Origin: JALZCH01 sp036387135
GTDB taxonomy: Bacteria; Acidobacteriota; Blastocatellia; Pyrinomonadales; Pyrinomonadaceae
Reading direction: 5' to 3'
Assembly (NCBI GenBank): GCA_036387135.1
Contig: DASVUH010000052.1
Coordinates: 1 to 64,000, forward strand
DNA: 64,000 nucleotides
The notes beneath the pieces are model-generated. The model saw only the letters and a list, made by a program, of their open reading frames with translations. It was not told the origin of the DNA and did no database searches. Of the stretch, positions 51,972-61,356 are shown one piece after another; within the stretch, counting starts at the first letter, position 1, and the number at the start of each line of letters is the position of its first letter. The position numbers were made by a program, and so were the translations under genes.

Positions 51972-53558
51972 ATGCCATTCCGCAAAAGCCAGAGTCAAAA
52001 TCACCCGTCTCTCAAACCAAAAGCGCATATTGAGGCGAGCGGCAATACGAAATTCTCTTTTAAAAAGGGAACTGGAAGAACGGAAAAAAACGACGATAAT
52101 TCCCAACCAAATAACAAAAGTTTTGTTGTTTCAAAAAATCAATCCGAAGTAAAAATTGTCGAACAAAAAAAGCCGGCTGCCGAAATTGTTGATAAAAATT
52201 CGGTTCAGACCGCAAAAGCCGCAGTAACTGCGCCAATTCAACATTCATCCGAAACGACGGCGGAAAAACGCGAAAGGAAAGCGAAATCCGCCGATAAATG
52301 GCTCGCCAGGCGCGGACACGCCGTAACTTACGCGCTGCTTTTCGCTTTTACTTTTGTTTTATATTTTCGTCCGTACGAGCTGATTCCCGGTCTTGAATCG
52401 TTTTCCTCAATCGCGCTTTACTTCGCTTTGGCGACGCTCGCGGTTTTTCTTCCGTCGCAGCTTGCTGCGGAAGGCTCTCTGACGGCGCGCCCGGCGGAAG
52501 TTAATTGGGTTTTGCTGCTGACCTTGTTCGGCATCATTACAATTCCGATTGCGCGAAGTCCGGGCACGGCTTGGGAAGCGTTTAACGACCCGTTCGTCAA
52601 AGTCGTCTTGATGTTCGTCGTAATGATTAACGTCGTTCGCACGGAAGCGCGTTTAAAAGGCTTGATTTGGCTGGCGATGGCGGTCGGCGTGATGCTCTCT
52701 TTCGAGGTCATCAAAAATTACGCGACCGGCAATTTTTCGGTCGAAGGTTATCGCGCAATGGCTGACGTGAAAGGAATGTTCGGCAATCCGAACGCGCAGG
52801 CGATGCACTTTGTTTCGATTACGCCGATTGCCGTCGCGCTCTGCTTCGCCGCCAGAAATTTTTTGGGCAAGCTGGTTTACATTGCGTTGACGGTTTTGTT
52901 CATCGCCGGAAACATATTCACGTTTTCGCGCGGCGGATTTTTGGGTTTGATTGTCGTCGGGCTGGTTCTGGCTTGGAAAATCGGGCGCGAATCGCGCTTT
53001 AAAGTGATGCTCGCAAGCGCGGTTGTCGGTTTGATTTTTATTGCAGTTGCGCCGGGAAATTACGGTTTGCGCATTCTTTCGATTTTTATTCCCGCGCTCG
53101 ATCCCGTCGGTTCTTCAGATCAGCGCAAAGATTTGCTTTGGACTTCCGTAATCGTTACTTTGAGGAATCCTTGGGGAATCGGAATGATGAATTTTCCGCT
53201 GGCTAATCCTCGCGGACTTGTCACGCACAATTCTTATACGCAGGTTTCCGCCGAAATGGGCATTTTGGCTTTGGTTTGTTATTTAATGTTGATTGTGACG
53301 CCTTTCAAGCGTCTTTTATTGATTGAGCGTGAGCTTTACGAAGACGGGCGGCGAGGCTGGATTTATTATCTGACAATCGGTTTGCAGGCTTCGATTGCCG
53401 GTTTTGCCGTCGCCAGCTTTTTTGATTCGGCGGCGTATCAATGGTTTTTGTATTATCTTGTAGCTTACGCGGTCTGTCTGCGCCGCGTTTATCAAACGGT
53501 TCAAAGTTCAAAGTTCAAAGTTCAAGGTCAAAATACAAACCTGAACTTTGTAACTTGA
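51972..53558 (+). CDS. O-antigen ligase family protein with long N-terminal extension
   Basis: 528 residues from the ATG at 51972 (a GTG three codons earlier is possible). Residues about 1-105 are basic and low-complexity (Lys, Asn, Gln, Ser), predicted cytoplasmic and absent from ordinary ligases. The membrane part starts at YALLFAFTFVLYFRPYELIP (about 119-138). Wzy/ligase core: FTFSRGGFLGLIVVGLVLAW (about 316-335) and the periplasmic motif VTHNSYTQVSAEMGILALV (about 416-434). Such proteins polymerise or ligate polysaccharides; this one opens the cluster. The C-terminal about 18 residues (after YQTVQ) are encoded by 7-base repeats. Confidence 0.85.
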   Translation: MPFRKSQSQNHPSLKPKAHIEASGNTKFSFKKGTGRTEKNDDNSQPNNKSFVVSKNQSEVKIVEQKKPAAEIVDKNSVQTAKAAVTAPIQHSSETTAEKRERKAKSADKWLARRGHAVTYALLFAFTFVLYFRPYELIPGLESFSSIALYFALATLAVFLPSQLAAEGSLTARPAEVNWVLLLTLFGIITIPIARSPGTAWEAFNDPFVKVVLMFVVMINVVRTEARLKGLIWLAMAVGVMLSFEVIKNYATGNFSVEGYRAMADVKGMFGNPNAQAMHFVSITPIAVALCFAARNFLGKLVYIALTVLFIAGNIFTFSRGGFLGLIVVGLVLAWKIGRESRFKVMLASAVVGLIFIAVAPGNYGLRILSIFIPALDPVGSSDQRKDLLWTSVIVTLRNPWGIGMMNFPLANPRGLVTHNSYTQVSAEMGILALVCYLMLIVTPFKRLLLIERELYEDGRRGWIYYLTIGLQASIAGFAVASFFDSAAYQWFLYYLVAYAVCLRRVYQTVQSSKFKVQGQNTNLNFVT

Positions 53559-53590
53559 ACCTTGAACCTTGAACTTTGAACCTTGAACCT
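53499..53590. repeat. 7-base inverted repeat spanning two gene ends
   Basis: Left series GTTCAAA x3, GTTCAAG, GTCAAAA (53499-53533). Right series is the reverse complement type, CTTTGAAC/CCTTGAAC repeats (53541-53590). Strict period 7. It contains the ligase stop (53556-53558) and the TTG start codon of the next gene (53583). Confidence 0.93.
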
Positions 53591-54794
53591 GTTTGGGTTA
53601 GCAAAAATTGTTTTTTGGGCGAGCGCGGCGGCGCTTTTCTACACTTACGCCTGTTATCCGCTGCTGGTCTGGATTTACAGTTTTTTGCGTCCGAAGCCGG
53701 TTCGTCAAAACGATATTGAGCCGACCGTTTCTTTTGTCATCACCGCTTACAACGAAGAAAAAGATTTAGCCCGCAAGCTCGAAAACACTTTGGCGCTCGA
53801 TTATCCGAAAGAAAAACTTGAAATCATTGTCGCTTCCGACGGCTCGACCGACCGGACGGATGAAATAGTTAAAGAATTTGCGGGGCGCGGAATCCGCCTT
53901 CTGCGTGTCGAAGGCAGGCTCGGCAAAACCGTTGCGCAGAACCGCGCGGTTGAAGCTGCTACGGGCGAAATCGTTCTTTTCTCCGACGCCACCACGATTT
54001 ACAAAACCGATGTTTTGCGCCGCGTGGTCAGAAATTTTGCTGACGAATCGGTTGGCTGTGTCGCCGGAAAACTGATTTACATTGATCCGAACGATTCAAG
54101 CGTCGGCGACGGCGCGCGTACTTATTGGAATTACGAAACTTTTATCAAACAGGCGGAAAGCCTGGCGTGTTCGCTAATCGGAGTTTCGGGCTGTTTGTAC
54201 GCCGCGCGCCGCAAAAATTACGTTCCGATGTACGCGGAAGCCTGCTCGGATTTTCTGATTGCGACAAAAATCCGCGAACAGAATTTGCGTACCGTTTATG
54301 AACCTGAAGCCGTCGCGGTTGAGGAAACGAATAACCGGACGGACAAAGAGCTAAAAATGCGAGTGCGCGTTATCGCCCAGACTTTTACCGATTTGTGGCG
54401 GCATCGCCGGATGCTCAATCCTTTTCGGGCGGGTTTTTATGCGGTCGAGCTTTTTTCGCACAAAGTTTTGCGCTACGCGGTTCCGCTGTTTTTGCTTTCG
54501 CTGTATTTTTCCAACCTCGCATTGGCTTTCCATTCGCCGTTTTTTGATTTTTTTCTGCTTTTCCAGCTTCTTTTTTACGTTTTAGCGGCTGCCGCTTGGC
54601 TGCTTGACCGCGCTGGGATTTCTTTCAAACTTTTATCGCTCCCGCTTTATTTCGTTTTGGCAAACGCGGCGGTCGTGATTGCTTTTTACAAATTTTTGCG
54701 CGGCGAACGCTTTGCCTCGTGGCAGCCTATACGCGAAGAAGGGGAGACGAGGAGACGAGGAGAAGGGGAGAGACAAATTGAGGAGATTTTATGA
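53583..54794 (+). CDS. family 2 glycosyltransferase with membrane helices
   Basis: 403 residues. N-terminal helix at about 5-28, GT2 (GT-A) domain at about 45-275 with VSFVITAYNEEKDL (about 46-59), IIVASDGSTDRTDE (about 80-93) and VLFSDATTIYK (DxD equivalent, about 131-141), then three or four helices at about 300-385. This resembles processive polysaccharide synthases (BcsA/HasA-like or EpsC type). The start at 53583 is TTG inside the repeat; the preceding in-frame codon but one is a stop (53577-53579), so little freedom exists. Its last 15 residues and stop come from the next repeat. Ends ATGA with the next gene. Confidence 0.88.
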   Translation: MNLFGLAKIVFWASAAALFYTYACYPLLVWIYSFLRPKPVRQNDIEPTVSFVITAYNEEKDLARKLENTLALDYPKEKLEIIVASDGSTDRTDEIVKEFAGRGIRLLRVEGRLGKTVAQNRAVEAATGEIVLFSDATTIYKTDVLRRVVRNFADESVGCVAGKLIYIDPNDSSVGDGARTYWNYETFIKQAESLACSLIGVSGCLYAARRKNYVPMYAEACSDFLIATKIREQNLRTVYEPEAVAVEETNNRTDKELKMRVRVIAQTFTDLWRHRRMLNPFRAGFYAVELFSHKVLRYAVPLFLLSLYFSNLALAFHSPFFDFFLLFQLLFYVLAAAAWLLDRAGISFKLLSLPLYFVLANAAVVIAFYKFLRGERFASWQPIREEGETRRRGEGERQIEEIL

Positions 54795-54892
54795 GAAACG
54801 AAACCGCAATCAAAATACCGGAAAAATTGAGCGAAACGAACAATCGAAATTATTCCTCTTCTCCTCTTCCCGCCTTCTCCTCTTCTACGAAG
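54735..54892. repeat. 8-base-period inverted repeat supplying a Shine-Dalgarno
   Basis: Left arm: GAAGGGGA GACGAGGA GACGAGGA GAAGGGGA GAGACAAA (54735-54775). Right arm: complementary series with CCTCTTCTCCTCTTCCC and CTTCTCCTCTTC (54855-54887). AGGAG at 54781-54785 just after the left arm lies 5 bases before the ATG at 54791. It spans the end of one glycosyltransferase and the first ~33 residues of the next. Confidence 0.88.
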
Positions 54893-55849
54893 GTGAGCGT
54901 TATTATTCCGGCTTATAAAATTGCCGATTATATCGGCGAAGCGCTTCAGTCGGTTTACGCGCAAACTTTCACGAATTTTGAAATTGTTGTAGTGAACGAT
55001 GGCTCGCCGGATACTGTCGAATTTGAACGCGCAATCGAACCGTTTCTTGATCGAATCGTTTACATCAAACAGGAAAACAAGGGCGCGGCTGCCGCTCGAA
55101 ACGCTGCAATCACGGCGGCAAGCGGCGAGATTTTGGCTTTTTTGGATGGCGACGATTTATGGCTGCCCGAATTTCTCCAATCGCAAATCGAATATCTGGA
55201 AAAAAACGATTTTGATTTGGTTTACGCCGACGCCGAGTTTTTCGGCGAAGACGTTCCCGCAGGGAACACTTATATGCAGTTTTCCAAATCTAACGGCGCG
55301 GTAACTACCGAAAGTTTGATTAGTTGGGATTGCAACGTGATTACATCCGGCACAATCGCGCGACGAGAAGCCGTCGTCACAGCCGGTTTGTTCGACGAAT
55401 CGCCGATTTTTCGGCGCGGGCAGGATTTTGAAATGTGGTTTCGGCTGGCAAAGCGCGGCGCAAAGCTCAGTTATCAACAACGGGTTTTGTTGAAATATCG
55501 CGTCCGCTCCGGCAGTTTGACGGGAAATCACGTTCAGCAAGCCGAGAGAAATGTCACGGCGCTCGAAGGAATTAAGGCGAAATTTGAGTTTACCGAATCC
55601 GAAAAAACAGCTTGGGAGCGCCAAATGAAAATCGCTTCGGCGATGTTTAATGTCGAAAAAGGGAAGTCTCAAATTATAAACGGTGATTTTGCCGCCGCGC
55701 GTCAAAGTTTCGCTGCGGCAAATCGCTTTTACCGCAAACCGAAACTGTTTTTCGTCGGTTTGATGTTAAAATTCGCGCCCAATTTATTGCAGCGATTTTT
55801 CGCCGGTCGCGCCGAACATTTGGCGCGTAATCAGGCAAATGTTTTTTAA
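54791..55849 (+). CDS. family 2 glycosyltransferase
   Basis: 352 residues. GT2 domain starts at about residue 34: VSVIIPAYKIADYIGEALQS, IVVVNDGSPDTVEFERAIEP, then AFLDGDDLW (DxD-like) at about 117-125. The N-terminal ~33 residues (rich in Asn, Ser, Pro) are encoded by the repeat and look like an acquired extension. ATG at 54791, coupled (ATGA) to the upstream gene. Adds a sugar to the polysaccharide repeat unit; donor unknown. Confidence 0.9.
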   Translation: MRNETAIKIPEKLSETNNRNYSSSPLPAFSSSTKVSVIIPAYKIADYIGEALQSVYAQTFTNFEIVVVNDGSPDTVEFERAIEPFLDRIVYIKQENKGAAAARNAAITAASGEILAFLDGDDLWLPEFLQSQIEYLEKNDFDLVYADAEFFGEDVPAGNTYMQFSKSNGAVTTESLISWDCNVITSGTIARREAVVTAGLFDESPIFRRGQDFEMWFRLAKRGAKLSYQQRVLLKYRVRSGSLTGNHVQQAERNVTALEGIKAKFEFTESEKTAWERQMKIASAMFNVEKGKSQIINGDFAAARQSFAAANRFYRKPKLFFVGLMLKFAPNLLQRFFAGRAEHLARNQANVF

Positions 55850-55872
55850 CTTTTTCCCTCCGAAAGCAAACT

Positions 55873-56853
55873 ATGAAAGACTCGATTGTTCTGGAAAATG
55901 AAGCCTCAGCCGTTTTTGATCGGCAAGCCGATACGAAAATGGCTGAAGTTCTGATTTCCGCGCCCAAACACGCCGATTTGATTTACGATGTCGGAATGCA
56001 CAAAGGCGAAGACACGGCTTATTACCTTAAAAAAGGTTTTCGCGTCATCGGTTTTGAAGCCAATCCCGAAAACGCCGCTTATTGCCGCAGCCGCTTTTCC
56101 GAAGCAATCGCGCGGGAACAATTAACAATCGTCGAAGGCGCGATTATCGAGACGGGTTTCTCCGCCGGGGAAACGAAAAAGGTTAAATTTTTTCGCAACG
56201 TTGATCATTCGCCGTGGGGCAGCGCCTGCGAAGATTGGGCGCAGCGCAACGAGGTGATGGGAACGAGCAATGAAATTATCGAAGTCGCGGCGACGGATTT
56301 CAAAAGCTGTCTTGAAAAATACGGAGTGCCGTATTATTTGAAAGCCGATATTGTCGGCTCGGAAACGATTTGTCTGCGCGCTCTGCTCGCATTTGAAAAC
56401 AAACCGGATTTTATCTCGATTCGCAGCGAAAAATTCGTTTTCAGCAAGCTCGAAAAAGAGTTCGTGCTTTTAGAAAAACTCGGATACGATTCGTTTCAAG
56501 CCGTTCAGCAGGACGTTTCGCAAATGCGCGCGCCCGCAAATTCAAAAGAAGGCGCAAACGTCCGGCACGATTTCGACGAAGGCGCTTCCGGCATTTTCGG
56601 CAAAGATTTACCCGGCAAAAGCTGGAAATCGAAAGAACAAATTTTGAAAGATTATCGCCGGATTTTCGCCGTTTACTGGCTGTTTGGAGATTACTCGTTT
56701 TTGCGCCAATCCGAGAGCGGCAGACGATTTATCTCGCGTCTCGAAAGAATCTTCCGCCGCCCGCTGCCCGGCTGGTACGACACGCACGCCAAACACTCGT
56801 CGTTTAAAGTATTAAGCGCGTTATTTTACGCATCCTCCGTTTTCCACTTATAA
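55873..56853 (+). CDS. FkbM family methyltransferase
   Basis: 326 residues. FkbM-type SAM methyltransferases often O-methylate sugars in surface polysaccharide loci. SAM motif YDVGMHKGEDTAYYLKKGF at about 37-55, acidic strand-2 end GFEANPENAAYC (about 59-70), and KADIVGSETICLRAL near 157-171, the KIDVEG-like signature of FkbM. The N-terminal ~30 residues do not belong to the domain. Position between glycosyltransferases supports glycan methylation. Confidence 0.85.
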   Translation: MKDSIVLENEASAVFDRQADTKMAEVLISAPKHADLIYDVGMHKGEDTAYYLKKGFRVIGFEANPENAAYCRSRFSEAIAREQLTIVEGAIIETGFSAGETKKVKFFRNVDHSPWGSACEDWAQRNEVMGTSNEIIEVAATDFKSCLEKYGVPYYLKADIVGSETICLRALLAFENKPDFISIRSEKFVFSKLEKEFVLLEKLGYDSFQAVQQDVSQMRAPANSKEGANVRHDFDEGASGIFGKDLPGKSWKSKEQILKDYRRIFAVYWLFGDYSFLRQSESGRRFISRLERIFRRPLPGWYDTHAKHSSFKVLSALFYASSVFHL

Positions 56854-56864
56854 ATTCCAAATCA

Positions 56865-57875
56865 ATGTCGGAATTAAAACCGCTCAAATTAGAAGTCGTC
56901 ATAGCGACTTACAATCGCGCCGAACTGCTTCGCCGGACTTTGCAAAGTTTAGCAGCGGCGCGGCGAGCTGCTTCGCTCTCGGTCGTCGTAACCGTCGCCG
57001 ACAACAATTCGACCGATAACACGCGCGAAGTCGCTGCCGAATTTGTCCCGCTCTTCGGTGACATTAAGCTCGATTACATTTTTGAAAAACGACAGGGCAA
57101 ACAGTTTGCGCTCAATACGGCGCTGGTGAAATCGGACGCGGATTTGATCGCAATGATTGATGACGACGAAGAAGTTGCCGAGGATTGGTTTATCGAGTTA
57201 GCGCGTCTTTTCGGCTCGCGCTGGGATGAACTGGATTTTGCGAGCGGGAAAATGCTGCCGCGCTGGGAGAGCGAGCCTGCTCCGGCGTGGGCTTCGCCGC
57301 AATGGGCTGGCATCGGCTGGCGCGAATTCGGCGACGAAGAATGGATGCACACTGCCGAAACGCCGATTGCCTGCGGCGGACACGCGATTTACAAATTATC
57401 GCTTTTTCACGAGCTTGGTTTTTATCACGAAGCAGTCGGTCCGCAGGGGAAAAATTTAATGGGATGCGAAGACGATGTGATTTACGACAAGCTGATCAGC
57501 GCCGGAAAACGCGGTGTTTATTGTCCGAAACTTGTTGTCCGGCATTTTGTTCCCGATTATCGTCTGACGCGAAATTATCTGCGCCAATGGTCTTACGGAA
57601 ACGGCGCTTCGCAAAATCTGGTTGATATTCATTACAAACCTTTTGACGGAAAACGCTTTTTGAGAGTGCCGCGCTATCTTTACCGCCAGGCGGCGGCGAG
57701 CTTGAGAAAAAGTTTTTCGGCGCGTCTACAGGGGAAATCCGAAGACGCTTTTGCCGCCGAACGCGAATTTTGGGTTTTCTGGGGATTTTTTTACAGCCGC
57801 AATATACAGAATTCCAGACTCGAATCAGCGTTTAAATTTTTAAACGCGAAAGTTCTCCAGCCCGTAAATCGTTAA
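56865..57875 (+). CDS. family 2 glycosyltransferase
   Basis: 336 residues. GT2 fold: LEVVIATYNRAELLRRTLQS (about 6-25), VVVTVADNNSTDNTREV (about 35-51), and IAMIDDDEEVAEDWF (DxD region, about 92-106). GCEDDVIYDKLISAGKRGVY (about 202-221) carries the catalytic ED motif. C-terminal basic extension without clear membrane helices. ATG at 56865. Member of the co-directional cluster. Confidence 0.88.
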   Translation: MSELKPLKLEVVIATYNRAELLRRTLQSLAAARRAASLSVVVTVADNNSTDNTREVAAEFVPLFGDIKLDYIFEKRQGKQFALNTALVKSDADLIAMIDDDEEVAEDWFIELARLFGSRWDELDFASGKMLPRWESEPAPAWASPQWAGIGWREFGDEEWMHTAETPIACGGHAIYKLSLFHELGFYHEAVGPQGKNLMGCEDDVIYDKLISAGKRGVYCPKLVVRHFVPDYRLTRNYLRQWSYGNGASQNLVDIHYKPFDGKRFLRVPRYLYRQAAASLRKSFSARLQGKSEDAFAAEREFWVFWGFFYSRNIQNSRLESAFKFLNAKVLQPVNR

Positions 57876-57880
57876 TTTTG

Positions 57881-59473
57881 ATGACCGCACACGAGGAAAA
57901 ACAGGCTTCTTCGCTGACCGCTCAGGCGGCGTGGATTTTGATCGCCAAAGTGACGAGCTTCGCTCTGGCGATTGCCGTTCCGCTTTTGCTTGCGCGGCGG
58001 CTGGATCAAACCGAATTCGGTCTTTACAAGCAAGTTTTTCTCATCATCGCGACCGCTAACGCGCTTTTGCCATTCGGTTTCGGAATGAGCGCGTATTATT
58101 TTCTTCCGCGCGAAACCGAAAAACGCGGCGCTGTTGTTCTTAATATTTTGATTTTTAACGCGGTCGTCGGATTCGCCGCAGCGAGCGTTTTGTTTTTCTT
58201 TCCGCAAAGCCTCGTTTGGCTGTTCGGCGATGCGCTGATGGCGAATTTTGCGCCCGCGCTCGGTCTGGCAATCTGGCTCTGGATTTTTTCGGCTTTTCTG
58301 GAAACGCTCGTCATCGCCAACAACGAAGCGCGTTTGGCGATGGTTTTTATCGTTTTTTCGCAACTTTCGAAAGCAGTTTTCTTTCTCGCGGCGGCGATTT
58401 TGTTCGGAACGGTTTCGTCTCTGATTTGGGCTGCCGTCGCGCAAGCCGCTCTGCAAACCGTGATTCTTTTCGTTTATGCGAAACGGCGTTTCCCAGAGCT
58501 TTTGCGCGTTTTCGATTTCGGCTTGCTCAAACGTCAATTCGCCTACACTTTGCCGTTCGGTCTTTCCGGCTGGCTCAACACCGGACAAACCGACGCGCAT
58601 AATTATTTCGTTTCGCGTCGTTTTACGCCCGCCGATTTTGCGGTTTATTCGGTCGGCGGTTTTGAATTACCGCTCGTCGGAATTCTGGCTGAATCAATTT
58701 CTTCGGTACTGATTCCGCTGATGAGCCGTCTTTCGGCATCGGAAGATAAACGCGAAATCGTCGAAACTTCCGCTCGCGTGACGCGCAAACTGGCGCTCGT
58801 TTATTTTCCGCTTTACGCTTTTCTGTTCATCACTGCCGACGCTTTTATCACCACGCTTTTCACCGCAAATTATCAATCGAGCGTCCCGATTTTTCGGCTG
58901 AATTTAACGCTTTTGCCGTTTGCCGTTTTAGTGCTCGATCCGATCACGCGCGCTTACAAAGAAATCGGCTATTTTCTGCTGCGTCTGCGGCTGGCTCTGT
59001 TTGCGCTGATGATGCCCGCGCTATGGTACGCAACGAATTTCGGGCTTTTGGAAACGAGCGCGGTCGTTGTCGCGTTTGCTTTGACCGAACGCGCCTTGTC
59101 AACCTTAAAAATCGCGCGCACAATTGATTTTCAAACAAAGGATTTCAATTTGCTCGGAGGCGCGCTCAGAACCGCTTTCGCAACCGTTCTGGCAGCCGCC
59201 GCGCTGTTCGCTTTTTATTATTTGACGAATGAAAATTTAAAAACGCTTTTCTCCGGCGCAGCCGAGACGGTTTTTCATAATCAAAAATTGTCGGATTTCC
59301 TCGGCGGCGCAATGTTTCTGGCAATTTGCGGCGCTGTGTTTGCGGCAATTTATCTGGTTTTGATTAATCTGTTCGGCGCAATCGAACCGGAAGACAAACA
59401 AAAGCTCACGAATCTGCTGCCAAAATTTTTTCGCTTTCGCAAACCGGAAGCGGATTTAAGATTTGAGATTTAA
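57881..59473 (+). CDS. polysaccharide flippase (Wzx/MOP superfamily)
   Basis: Lipid-linked oligosaccharide flippase of the inner membrane. 530 residues from the ATG at 57881 (the TTG one codon before is unlikely). About 14 hydrophobic helices; the start AWILIAKVTSFALAIAVPLL (about 16-35) and TEFGLYKQVFLIIATANALL (about 43-62) are typical of Polysacc_synt. It carries the repeat unit to the ligase/polymerase. Its last residues (RFEI) and stop come from repeats. Confidence 0.88.
   Translation: MTAHEEKQASSLTAQAAWILIAKVTSFALAIAVPLLLARRLDQTEFGLYKQVFLIIATANALLPFGFGMSAYYFLPRETEKRGAVVLNILIFNAVVGFAAASVLFFFPQSLVWLFGDALMANFAPALGLAIWLWIFSAFLETLVIANNEARLAMVFIVFSQLSKAVFFLAAAILFGTVSSLIWAAVAQAALQTVILFVYAKRRFPELLRVFDFGLLKRQFAYTLPFGLSGWLNTGQTDAHNYFVSRRFTPADFAVYSVGGFELPLVGILAESISSVLIPLMSRLSASEDKREIVETSARVTRKLALVYFPLYAFLFITADAFITTLFTANYQSSVPIFRLNLTLLPFAVLVLDPITRAYKEIGYFLLRLRLALFALMMPALWYATNFGLLETSAVVVAFALTERALSTLKIARTIDFQTKDFNLLGGALRTAFATVLAAAALFAFYYLTNENLKTLFSGAAETVFHNQKLSDFLGGAMFLAICGAVFAAIYLVLINLFGAIEPEDKQKLTNLLPKFFRFRKPEADLRFEI
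59453..59473. repeat. three 7-base repeats at the flippase gene end
   Basis: GATTTAA GATTTGA GATTTAA in strict period 7; the last includes the stop codon. asnB begins 5 bases later. Confidence 0.8.
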
Positions 59474-59478
59474 ACAAA

Positions 59479-61356
59479 ATGTGCGGAATTGTCGGATTCA
59501 TCAATAAAAACAGGGAAGCGAAAGCGGATCGCGCAGCTTTGCTCGAAAAAATGTGCCGCCAAATCGTCCATCGCGGTCCCGATGAGCAAGGCGTTTTTCT
59601 CGACGATTCGCGCGCGGCGCTCGGAATGCGCCGTCTTTCGATTATTGATTTAAAAACCGGGCAGCAGCCGATTTATGATTGCACGCAGAATCTGGCGATT
59701 GTTTTTAACGGCGAGATTTACAATTTTCAGGAATTAAAAAAACAACTCGAAACGCGCGGACATCATTTTAAAACCAATTCCGACACCGAAACAATCGTTC
59801 ATCTTTACGAAGAATTCGGCTCAAAATGCGTCGAACATCTACGCGGAATGTTCGCATTTGCAATTTGGGATAAACGTGAGGAAAAACTGTTTCTCGCCCG
59901 CGACCGCGCAGGCAAAAAGCCGCTTTTTTATACAAAAACAAAGAACGGCGATTTCGTTTTCGGTTCGGAATTAAAAACTTTGCTCGAACACGCCGATATT
60001 GAGCGCAAAATTTCCTTGCCCGCGCTCGACGCTTTTTTGACTTTCGGTTATGTGCCGGAAGAATTCTGCATTTTCGAGAACGTGGAAAAATTGCCGCCCG
60101 CGCATTTTCTCGAATTTCACAAAGGCGAAATCCGAATCGAAAAATACTGGGATATTCCGCTCGCCGCCGAAAAACTGGGCGCGAGCGAAAGCGAAATTAT
60201 CGCCGAATTACAAAATCTGCTCGCCGAATCGGTCAAAATTCGCCTTATTTCCGAAGTTCCGCTGGGCGCGTTTTTGTCGGGCGGCGTTGATTCATCGGCT
60301 GTCGTTGGGTTGATGTCGCGTTTTTCTGAAAAGCCTGTCAAAACGTTTTCCATCGGTTTTGAAGAAGACAGCTACGACGAGCTGAAATTTGCGCGCGTCG
60401 CCGCCAAACATTTCAACACCGAGCATCACGAATTTGTCGTCACGCCCGCGATTGTCGAAGAAATTGACGATCTCGTCTGGCATTTGGACGAGCCTTTCGC
60501 GGATATGTCCGCGCTGCCGACTTTTGCGGTCGCAAAAATGGCGCGCGAATTTGTCACAGTCGCTTTGAGCGGCGACGGCGGAGACGAATTGTTTGCGGGT
60601 TATTCCAGATACCTCAGGCATTTTAAATCCGCCGGACAGTTCCCCGGATTTATCCGCAAAAATCTGCTGTCTAAACTTGCGGCGAATTTGCCGCACGGCG
60701 CGCGCGGGCGAAATTATCTGCACAATGCCGCGCTTGATTCAATCGAAAAATATATTGATTCCGTTTCGCATTTCGGCACGTTGAACCGCAAACAGCTTTA
60801 TTCGGCTGATTTTCGCCAAAAGCTAAACGGCGCGTTCGGCGCGGGCGAAGCGGTTTTCCAAAAGATTGCCGGAGAATTTCCCGCCGATTCGCTCGAACAG
60901 CTTTTGTATCTCGACAGCAAAACTTATCTTCCCGCAGACATTTTGACCAAAGTTGACCGGATGACGATGGCAGCTTCGCTCGAAGCCCGCTCGCCGCTGC
61001 TCGATCATAAATTGATTGAATTTGTCGCGCAGATTCCGGCTGATTTGAAATTGCGCGGCGGCGAGACGAAATATATTTTTAAACAGGCGTTGCGCGGCAT
61101 TGTGCCGGATGAAATTTTATACCGCGAAAAACAAGGTTTCGGCGTTCCGGTTGACGTTTGGATCAATGAAAAACTGCGACCGCGAATCCGTGAAACTTTG
61201 CTCGAAGGTCGAACCGCCGAGCGCGGATTTTTCGATTTAAAATACGTTGAGCTTTTATTAAAGGAACACGCCAGCGGGCGGCGCGACCACGCCTGGCGTT
61301 TGTGGCAGCTTTTTGTTTTCGAGCTTTGGCAGCGCAGATTTATTGATGGAAAATAA
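59479..61356 (+). CDS. asnB: asparagine synthase (glutamine-hydrolysing)
   Basis: 625 residues. Starts MCGIVGF, the N-terminal nucleophile cysteine of the class II glutamine amidotransferase domain (about 1-200), then the synthetase domain with the P-loop-like LSGGVDSSAVVGL at about 264-276 and VALSGDGGDELFAGYSRY at about 360-377. In polysaccharide clusters such proteins are often amidases for uronic acids or related groups rather than true asparagine suppliers; which applies here cannot be decided from the sequence. Overlaps the next gene by 11 bases. Confidence 0.92.
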   Translation: MCGIVGFINKNREAKADRAALLEKMCRQIVHRGPDEQGVFLDDSRAALGMRRLSIIDLKTGQQPIYDCTQNLAIVFNGEIYNFQELKKQLETRGHHFKTNSDTETIVHLYEEFGSKCVEHLRGMFAFAIWDKREEKLFLARDRAGKKPLFYTKTKNGDFVFGSELKTLLEHADIERKISLPALDAFLTFGYVPEEFCIFENVEKLPPAHFLEFHKGEIRIEKYWDIPLAAEKLGASESEIIAELQNLLAESVKIRLISEVPLGAFLSGGVDSSAVVGLMSRFSEKPVKTFSIGFEEDSYDELKFARVAAKHFNTEHHEFVVTPAIVEEIDDLVWHLDEPFADMSALPTFAVAKMAREFVTVALSGDGGDELFAGYSRYLRHFKSAGQFPGFIRKNLLSKLAANLPHGARGRNYLHNAALDSIEKYIDSVSHFGTLNRKQLYSADFRQKLNGAFGAGEAVFQKIAGEFPADSLEQLLYLDSKTYLPADILTKVDRMTMAASLEARSPLLDHKLIEFVAQIPADLKLRGGETKYIFKQALRGIVPDEILYREKQGFGVPVDVWINEKLRPRIRETLLEGRTAERGFFDLKYVELLLKEHASGRRDHAWRLWQLFVFELWQRRFIDGK

